NCBI GenBank assembly: GCA_018067265.1
Contig: JAGPUY010000038.1
Coordinates: 1 to 9,477 of the forward strand
Reading direction: 5' to 3'
DNA length: 9,477 nucleotides
Source of the DNA: Oceanihabitans sp.
GTDB lineage: Bacteria > Bacteroidota > Bacteroidia > Flavobacteriales > Flavobacteriaceae
Shown: in pieces, positions 5,134-9,477 of the stretch
Position numbering within the stretch: the stretch's first letter is position 1
Layout of the letters: each line of letters starts with the position of its first letter
Position numbers and translations under genes: made by a program
Notes under the pieces: generated by a model
Database searches by the model: none
The model's input: only the letters and a program-made list of their open reading frames with translations
What the model was told of the DNA's origin: nothing

Positions 5134-6593
5134 TAAATCTTTTTTCGAAGCCTGGCCACAGGAATGTCTAATTGTTCTCTGTATTTTGCAACCGTACGTC
5201 TGGCAATTGGGTAGCCTTTTTCTTTTAATATTTTTGCTAGAGCTTCGTCAGTTAAAGGCTTTTTCTTGCTTTCTTCTTCAATAACGGTCTCTAGTATTTT
5301 TTTTATTTCTCTAGTAGAAACTTCTTCTCCTTTATCATTAGTCATCGACTCACTAAAGAACTCTTTTATCAATTTTGTACCATAAGGAGTATCTACATAT
5401 TTACTGTTTGCAACACGAGAAACCGTGGAAACATCCATTTCAATTTCATCTGCAATATCTTTTAAAATCATAGGTTTGAGGTTGCGCTCATCTCCCGTTA
5501 AAAAATATTCACTTTGGTAATGCATAATAGAACTCATGGTTACAAAAAGTGTCTGTTGTCTTTGCTTAATAGCTTCAATAAACCATTTTGCGGCATCTAG
5601 TTTCTGCTTAATAAACATCACGGCATCTTTTTGCGACTTGCTTTTTTGTTTGGTGTCTTTATAGCCTTTAAGCATGTTGTTATACTCTCGAGAGACATGA
5701 AGTTCTGGTGCGTTTCTTCCGTTTAAGGTAAGCTCTAGTTCGCCATTTACAATCTTTATGGCAAAATCTGGAACAACGTGTTCTACTCTTCGGTTATTTC
5801 CAGCATAGCTTCCACCTGGTTTCGGATTTAAGCGTTCTACCTCGTGTATGGCGTCTTTAAGCTGCAACTCACTGATATCAAATTTTTGTAAAAGCTTTTT
5901 ATAGTGTTTTTTAGTAAACTGTTCAAAAGCCTTATCAATAATATTAGTTGCTAATGCTACATCTGGATGCTGTTCTTTTCTATGTAATTGTATCGATAAA
6001 CATTCTTGTAAATTTCTTGCTCCAACTCCTGCAGGATCTAATTGATGCACAATTTTTAAAACCCTTTCAATTTTTTCTTCTGTAGTAAACACGTTTTGTG
6101 TAAAAGCCAAATCATCCATAATATCCGATAATTCTCTTCGTATATACCCACTTTCATCTACACTACCAACCAAGAATTCTGCGATATCGCGTTCTTCGTC
6201 ATTTAATCTGTAGGTATTTAATTGGTTTACTAAATGTTGTGTAAAAGAAGTCCCTGCTGCATAAGGCATGGTTTTTTCTTCATCGTCTGCACTATAATTA
6301 TTGACTTGCGTTCTGTAATCTGGTACTTCGTCATCACTTAAATATTCATCTATATTAATATCTCCAGCATCTATGGTTTCATTGTCATCATAATCATCTT
6401 TGGTGTTATCTAGATCATCATCATAGTCACTATCATTTTCTTCTTTACCACCTTCAAGTGCAGGATTTTCCTCAAGTTCTTGCTTTAAACGTTGTTCAAA
6501 TGCTTGCGTTGGCAACTGTATCAATTTCATTAATTGAATTTGTTGTGGCGACAACTTTTGTGATAATTTGAACTGTAAATATTGTTTAAGCAT
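5133..6593 (-). CDS. rpoN: RNA polymerase sigma-54 factor RpoN
   Basis: This is the alternative sigma factor that directs RNA polymerase to -24/-12 promoters and needs an AAA+ activator. All regions are present in 486 residues. The Q/L-rich activator-responsive region I (1-47) includes LKQYLQFKLSQKLSPQQIQL. A strongly acidic region II (50-106) is dominated by Asp, Glu and Asn. The core-binding domain runs from about 108 to 300 (DESGYI at 146-151, LDPAGVGARNLQECL at 185-199). The helix-turn-helix is near 385-400 (DVSTVSRVANSKYV), and the C-terminal RpoN box ARRTVAKYRE is at 464-473. Length is normal for the family. The 256-base upstream gap holds two inverted repeats and only a poor promoter candidate (TACGTTGG on the minus strand, 6612-6619, one mismatch to TAnnTTTG). 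No bacterial enhancer-binding protein is encoded in the window. Confidence 0.98.
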   Translation of the reverse strand: MLKQYLQFKLSQKLSPQQIQLMKLIQLPTQAFEQRLKQELEENPALEGGKEENDSDYDDDLDNTKDDYDDNETIDAGDINIDEYLSDDEVPDYRTQVNNYSADDEEKTMPYAAGTSFTQHLVNQLNTYRLNDEERDIAEFLVGSVDESGYIRRELSDIMDDLAFTQNVFTTEEKIERVLKIVHQLDPAGVGARNLQECLSIQLHRKEQHPDVALATNIIDKAFEQFTKKHYKKLLQKFDISELQLKDAIHEVERLNPKPGGSYAGNNRRVEHVVPDFAIKIVNGELELTLNGRNAPELHVSREYNNMLKGYKDTKQKSKSQKDAVMFIKQKLDAAKWFIEAIKQRQQTLFVTMSSIMHYQSEYFLTGDERNLKPMILKDIADEIEMDVSTVSRVANSKYVDTPYGTKLIKEFFSESMTNDKGEEVSTREIKKILETVIEEESKKKPLTDEALAKILKEKGYPIARRTVAKYREQLDIPVARLRKKI

Positions 6594-6743
6594 TGTTGTA
6601 TGTTAATATTACCAACGTATTGTTTGAAATTGTTATAAAAGAAAATGATAATTTTTTTCTTTATACAAGTACTAAAAATAAAGCATAGCCTAAATTACGG
6701 TTTCTTTTTCTTAAGAAGTAGAAAGGGAAAAGGTGCTTTTTTA

Positions 6744-6771
6744 ACTACCATTTTAAACGATGAATGGTAGT
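6744..6771. repeat. Inverted repeat upstream of rpoN
   Basis: ACTACCATT (6744-6752) is the exact reverse complement of AATGGTAGT (6763-6771), with a 10-base spacer. An alternative pairing uses TACCATT/AATGGTA plus TTTTAAC/GTTAAAA (6739-6745 with 6775-6781) and a five-base bulge. Neither strand has a T run directly behind it. It lies about 150 bases before rpoN and could be a leader structure or a protein-binding palindrome. Confidence 0.5.
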
Positions 6772-6787
6772 AGAGTTAAAAATAAAA

Positions 6788-6823
6788 AAAACAATCTAGA
6801 TTATAACTAATCTAGATTGTTTT
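6788..6823 (-). terminator. Strong, probably bidirectional terminator
   Basis: AAAACAATCTAGATTA (6788-6803) pairs perfectly with its complement at 6808-6823, giving a 16-bp stem around a TAAC tetraloop. On the minus strand it follows the small membrane-protein gene by 26 bases and runs into a U-rich tail (bases 6781-6790 are AATAAAAAAA on the plus strand). The symmetric A/T flanks would also permit termination of plus-strand transcripts. Confidence 0.8.
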
Positions 6824-6849
6824 AATTAAAATATTTTTAGGATCTGTAG

Positions 6850-7041
6850 TTATTTCGTGGCTTTGTTCTCTTTGAAATATTTATAAAGAATACTTACAGC
6901 AAGAAAACTCCAAATTAGTCTATACACCCAAATATTTAATTCCATACCAAATATAGAAGAGTGATTAGAAGTACTGAAAAAACTATAAACTAGGTTTGCT
7001 ATAGCTAATATTCCTATTATTAATGATAATTTTCCTTTCAT
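6850..7041 (-). CDS. Small two-helix membrane protein, unknown
   Basis: This is a 63-residue protein starting MKGKLSLIIGILAIA. The first helix covers about residues 4-23; the second, after a polar loop (STSNHSS and GMELNIW), covers about 37-55. The chain ends in the basic/acidic tail KYFKENKATK. An in-frame ATG twelve codons upstream (7077) would add a charged N-terminus. I prefer the ATG at 7041 because the hydrophobic helix then follows a short basic start, and the preceding A-rich stretch (TTAAAATTAAAACAACT) looks like a normal Bacteroidota leader. A strong terminator 26 bases downstream supports its being a real, separately transcribed gene. Function and family are unknown to me. Confidence 0.68.
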   Translation of the reverse strand: MKGKLSLIIGILAIANLVYSFFSTSNHSSIFGMELNIWVYRLIWSFLAVSILYKYFKENKATK

Positions 7042-7097
7042 AGTTGTTTTAATTTTAACTCCTCTTTCTTCAAACACAAAAAAGCATTTGAATTCAT

Positions 7098-7122
7098 TCT
7101 CCTCTTTAAAAAGAAGAGGAGA
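7098..7122. repeat. Purine/pyrimidine hairpin upstream of the small gene
   Basis: TCTCCTCTT (7098-7106) pairs perfectly with AAGAGGAGA (7114-7122) around a 7-base loop. It lies between asnS and the small membrane-protein gene, 57 bases before that gene's chosen start. There is no T run on either side, so it is not a standard terminator for asnS; it may be a leader structure. Confidence 0.5.
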
Positions 7123-7194
7123 GCTAGATTAGATACTCATTTTACTTGTTCCTCTCTTTGAATTAAGAGCGGTGAATTCTAATTTTTTATAAAA

Positions 7195-7222
7195 GAGATT
7201 TCTCGGTAAGCTCGAAATGACA
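7195..7222. repeat. Short flavobacterial dispersed-repeat-like element
   Basis: Read on the minus strand the element begins TGTCATTTCGAGC and ends CGAGAAATCTC. This combination resembles the short, imperfectly palindromic intergenic repeats (TGTCATTTCGA...GAGAAATC) that I recall scattered through many Bacteroidota genomes. The ends ATTTC and GAAAT are complementary. It sits 12 bases beyond the asnS stop codon. Only one copy is in the window, so repetition itself cannot be seen here. Confidence 0.5.
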
Positions 7223-7233
7223 AAATTAATATC

Positions 7234-8667
7234 TTAAAATTCTGCGTTTTGAGGAGTTCTTGGGTAAGGTATTACGTCACGAATGTTTGTCATTCCTGTC
7301 GCAAACATCACTAAACGTTCAAAACCTAAACCAAATCCGGAATGAACAGCGGTACCATATTTACGCAAATCTAAATACCACCAAAGCTCTTCTTCAGAGA
7401 TGTCTAATGCAGCCATTTTTTCTTTTAAAACGTCTAAACGCTCTTCACGTTGTGCACCACCAACGATTTCTCCTATTCCTGGGAAAAGAATATCCATAGC
7501 GCGAACGGTTTTACCATCTTCGTTTAAACGCATGTAAAATGCTTTAATGTTTGCAGGATAATCAAATAAGATTACCGGACATTTAAAGTGTTTTTCTACT
7601 AAGAAACGCTCGTGTTCACTTTGTAAATCTGCTCCCCATTCTTCAATAATATAATTGAATTTTTTCTTCTTATTTGGCTTCGAGTTTCTTAAGATATCAA
7701 TAGCTTCGGTATAACTAACACGTTTGAAATTATTATCTACAACGAATTTTAATTTTTCAATTAAACTCATTTCACTGCGTTCTGCTTGTGGTTTCGTTTT
7801 TTCTTCGTCTAATAAACGACTTTCTAAAAATTCTAAATCTTCCCGATTGTTTTCTAAAATGTAGTTAATAACCGATTTCATAAAGTCTTCCGCTAAATCC
7901 ATATTTCCAGCCAAATCCATAAAAGCAACTTCAGGTTCAATCATCCAAAATTCAGATAAATGACGCGAAGTATTGGAGTTTTCTGCTCTAAATGTTGGCC
8001 CAAAAGTATATACTTTACCAAGAGACATGGCGTATGTTTCTGCTTCTAATTGTCCCGAAACGGTTAAGTTGGTTTCGCTTCCAAAAAAATCTTCTTTAAA
8101 ATCTACTTTACCTTCTTCTGTTAATGGCGGTGTTTTAGCATCTAAATTAGTTACTCTAAACATTTCACCAGCTCCTTCGGCATCACTTCCAGTTATAATA
8201 GGAGTGTGCATGTAGTAGAAACCGTTTTCATTAAAGTATTTATGTACCGCAAAAGATAAACTAGAACGTAAACGCATGATGGCACTAAATGTGCTGGTAC
8301 GTGTGCGTAAATGTGCGTTTTCACGTAAGAACTCGAACGAGTGCTTTTTAGGTTGAATTGGGTAGGTTTCTGGATCGGAGTCACCAAGAATTTCAATGCT
8401 TTTTACGGCAATTTCTACTTTCTGACCTTTTCCTTGGCTTTCTATCAGTTCTCCTTTTATATGTACTGCAGCTCCAGTTGTTATGCGTTTAAGCGTATTT
8501 TCGTCTGTGTTTTCAAAATCTACAACGCATTGTATATTGTTAATTGTCGATCCGTCATTTAAGGCAATAAAACGTTTAGCACGAAAGGTTCTAACCCAAC
8601 CGTTTATTTCTATTTCTTGACCAAATTGGTCTTTGGCTAATAATTGTGAAACTGTGTTAGTGTTCAT
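7234..8667 (-). CDS. asnS: Asparaginyl-tRNA synthetase
   Basis: This is a cytoplasmic class IIb aminoacyl-tRNA synthetase that charges tRNA-Asn with asparagine using ATP. The 477 residues compare with 466 in E. coli. An N-terminal OB-fold anticodon-binding domain spans about 18-95 (INGWVRTFR at 21-29). The catalytic core carries motif 1 near 141-158 (ending HTPIITGSDAEGAGEMF at 154-170), motif 2 at about 222-246 (FGPTFRAENSNTSRHLSEFW) and motif 3 at 444-455 (GFGLGFERLVMF). GSDAEGAGEMF and the ENSNTSRHL loop favour AsnRS over AspRS. The ending YPRTPQNAEF is typical. A good -7 box lies in the 71-base gap to the upstream transporter gene, so asnS can be transcribed on its own, though readthrough from that gene is also possible. 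Confidence 0.98.
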   Translation of the reverse strand: MNTNTVSQLLAKDQFGQEIEINGWVRTFRAKRFIALNDGSTINNIQCVVDFENTDENTLKRITTGAAVHIKGELIESQGKGQKVEIAVKSIEILGDSDPETYPIQPKKHSFEFLRENAHLRTRTSTFSAIMRLRSSLSFAVHKYFNENGFYYMHTPIITGSDAEGAGEMFRVTNLDAKTPPLTEEGKVDFKEDFFGSETNLTVSGQLEAETYAMSLGKVYTFGPTFRAENSNTSRHLSEFWMIEPEVAFMDLAGNMDLAEDFMKSVINYILENNREDLEFLESRLLDEEKTKPQAERSEMSLIEKLKFVVDNNFKRVSYTEAIDILRNSKPNKKKKFNYIIEEWGADLQSEHERFLVEKHFKCPVILFDYPANIKAFYMRLNEDGKTVRAMDILFPGIGEIVGGAQREERLDVLKEKMAALDISEEELWWYLDLRKYGTAVHSGFGLGFERLVMFATGMTNIRDVIPYPRTPQNAEF

Positions 8668-8716
8668 TGTATTTTATTTTTTTTCATCTACGCCAAGGCT
8701 TCGATGTATATGGATG

Positions 8717-8724
8717 CAAATATA
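8717..8724 (-). promoter_or_regulatory. asnS: asnS promoter -7 box
   Basis: Read on the minus strand, TATATTTG (followed by CA) matches the Bacteroidota sigma-factor consensus TAnnTTTG exactly. It lies 49 bases before the asnS ATG, giving an expected leader of about 40 bases, and 14 bases after the stop of the upstream transporter gene. A clear -33 TTG is not visible at the standard distance. Confidence 0.6.
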
Positions 8725-8738
8725 ATTTATTGTTGTAT

Positions 8739-9477
8739 TTATTCTTCGGAAACCTTTAGATTTTCATCTTCATCATTTTCGTCGGGAATAATATTTATTG
8801 CTGGTTCTCTTAAAACTTCTTTGTTGGCAATGCTTCTTTCTAACGAAAGTAGTAAAGATGGTAAAAGTAATAGGTTAGAAAGCATGGCAAATAATAGTGT
8901 TGTAGAAACTAAAGCACCTAAAGCTACGGTACCTCCAAAACTAGAAAAGGTAAATACCAAGAAGCCGAAGAATAATACGATAGAGGTATAAAACATACTA
9001 ACGCCTGTTTCTCGTAAAGCGGCGTACACCGATTTTTTAATTTTCCAGTGGTTGGCAATTAATTCTTGTCTGTATTTTGCTAAGAAGTGAATGGTGTCAT
9101 CTACAGAAATCCCAAATGCAATACTAAAAACTAATATCGTGGATGGTTTTATTGGTACTCCTAAATAGCCCATTAGTCCTGCTGTAATTAGTAAAGGGAG
9201 TAGGTTTGGTATTAAGGAAACAACAATCATTCTAAAAGAGCGAAACATATACGCCATAAATAATGCTATCAATAAAATAGCAAGGGATAATGAAATCGCT
9301 AAGTTTTTTACTAAATATTTGGTTCCTTTTTGAAAAACTAAGGCTTTTCCTGTCATGGTAACATTAAAGTTTTCGGAAGGAAAAACCTTGTCTATTTTAT
9401 TTTGAAGGTTTTCTTCAATGCGTTCCATTTTGTCTGTACCAATATCTTTCATAAAAGTAGTGATACGTGCGTATTGT
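8739..9477 (-). CDS. MMPL/RND-superfamily transporter, C-terminal part
   Basis: Only the last 245 residues are visible; the frame stays open to the right edge (QYARITTF before the Met at 9452), so the start lies outside and the internal ATG is not the start. The fragment has the end of a periplasmic loop and then a terminal block of membrane helices at about 59-78, 84-104, 112-125, 160-178 and 185-211 (numbered from the first visible residue). It carries the family hallmark GISVDDTIHFLAKYR (122-136) with the paired Asp126-Asp127 and the loop ALRETGVSM. This is typical of the last membrane domain of MMPL-type RND exporters (COG1033-like), which use the proton gradient to export lipids or hydrophobic compounds. 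The C-terminal tail is acidic (PDENDEDEN). The substrate cannot be told. Confidence 0.92.
   Translation of the reverse strand, partial: QYARITTFMKDIGTDKMERIEENLQNKIDKVFPSENFNVTMTGKALVFQKGTKYLVKNLAISLSLAILLIALFMAYMFRSFRMIVVSLIPNLLPLLITAGLMGYLGVPIKPSTILVFSIAFGISVDDTIHFLAKYRQELIANHWKIKKSVYAALRETGVSMFYTSIVLFFGFLVFTFSSFGGTVALGALVSTTLLFAMLSNLLLLPSLLLSLERSIANKEVLREPAINIIPDENDEDENLKVSEE

Noticed and set aside
5201..5216. Sigma-54 promoter-like sequence TGGCAATTGGGTAGCC (GG-N10-GC) inside rpoN
   Set aside because: It lies antisense within codons for the conserved RpoN box region, points to no gene start, and the match is explained by coding constraint and chance.
7042..7077. Upstream ATG (7077) for the small membrane protein
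   Set aside because: It would add a charged stretch (MFEERGVKIKTT) before the helix and occupies what looks like the A-rich leader; the ATG at 7041 fits better, though this is not proven.
7221..7228. CAAAATTA, a reverse-strand TAnnTTTG-type match beside the asnS stop
   Set aside because: It overlaps the repeat-like element, is about 180 bases from the next start, lacks a -33 element, and such A/T octamers arise easily by chance here.
1..8667. Asparaginase and asparaginyl-tRNA synthetase in one window as an asparagine-handling unit
   Set aside because: They are more than 6 kb apart, on opposite strands and separated by unrelated operons; co-occurrence looks coincidental.
8704..8991. Plus-strand open frame of 95 codons near the right edge
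   Set aside because: It is antisense to the transporter's C-terminal coding region, with no family resemblance and no leader of its own.

Overview
The window looks like a chromosomal segment from a member of the Flavobacteriaceae (phylum Bacteroidota). This rests on the low G+C, the very A/T-rich leaders without Shine-Dalgarno sequences, a tRNA gene with no encoded CCA, a secreted protein whose signal peptide ends in the typical SFSQ, a TAnnTTTG-type promoter box ahead of asnS, and protein sequences that read as flavobacterial. I see no insertion sequence, phage gene, CRISPR array or other mobile element. Nearly everything is housekeeping or envelope-energetics content.

Left part (1-1200, + strand): the 3' 99% of a type I L-asparaginase gene, whose first codons lie before the window, then tRNA-Ser(GGA) with a strong stem-loop directly behind it.

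Centre-left (1277-4456, + strand): an envelope cluster. It encodes an ExbB/TolQ-type proton channel subunit with an N-terminal signal-like segment, a four-helix membrane protein of unknown function, two different ExbD/TolR-type proteins (the first with a long periplasmic insert carrying a CxxC pair), a rho-independent terminator, and a PorT-like outer-membrane beta-barrel protein that starts only 7 bases after the terminator. The first four genes are closely spaced and probably co-transcribed. They should form a proton-motive-force-driven inner-membrane motor that energises TonB-dependent or TolA-like work at the outer membrane. No tonB gene is in the window. The four-helix protein and the two-ExbD arrangement are the least explained parts and the best candidates for something undescribed.

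Centre-right (4502-7077, - strand, convergent with the motor cluster): rpoN (sigma-54) followed, with a TAATG stop/start overlap, by a multi-helix membrane protein with a degenerate PAP2-phosphatase signature. Upstream of rpoN lie two inverted repeats, one of them a clear terminator for a small two-helix membrane protein gene.

Right part (7078-9477, - strand): a spacer with a hairpin and a short flavobacterial-type repeat, then asnS (asparaginyl-tRNA synthetase) with its own promoter box, and the C-terminal portion of an MMPL/RND-superfamily transporter whose start lies beyond the right edge.
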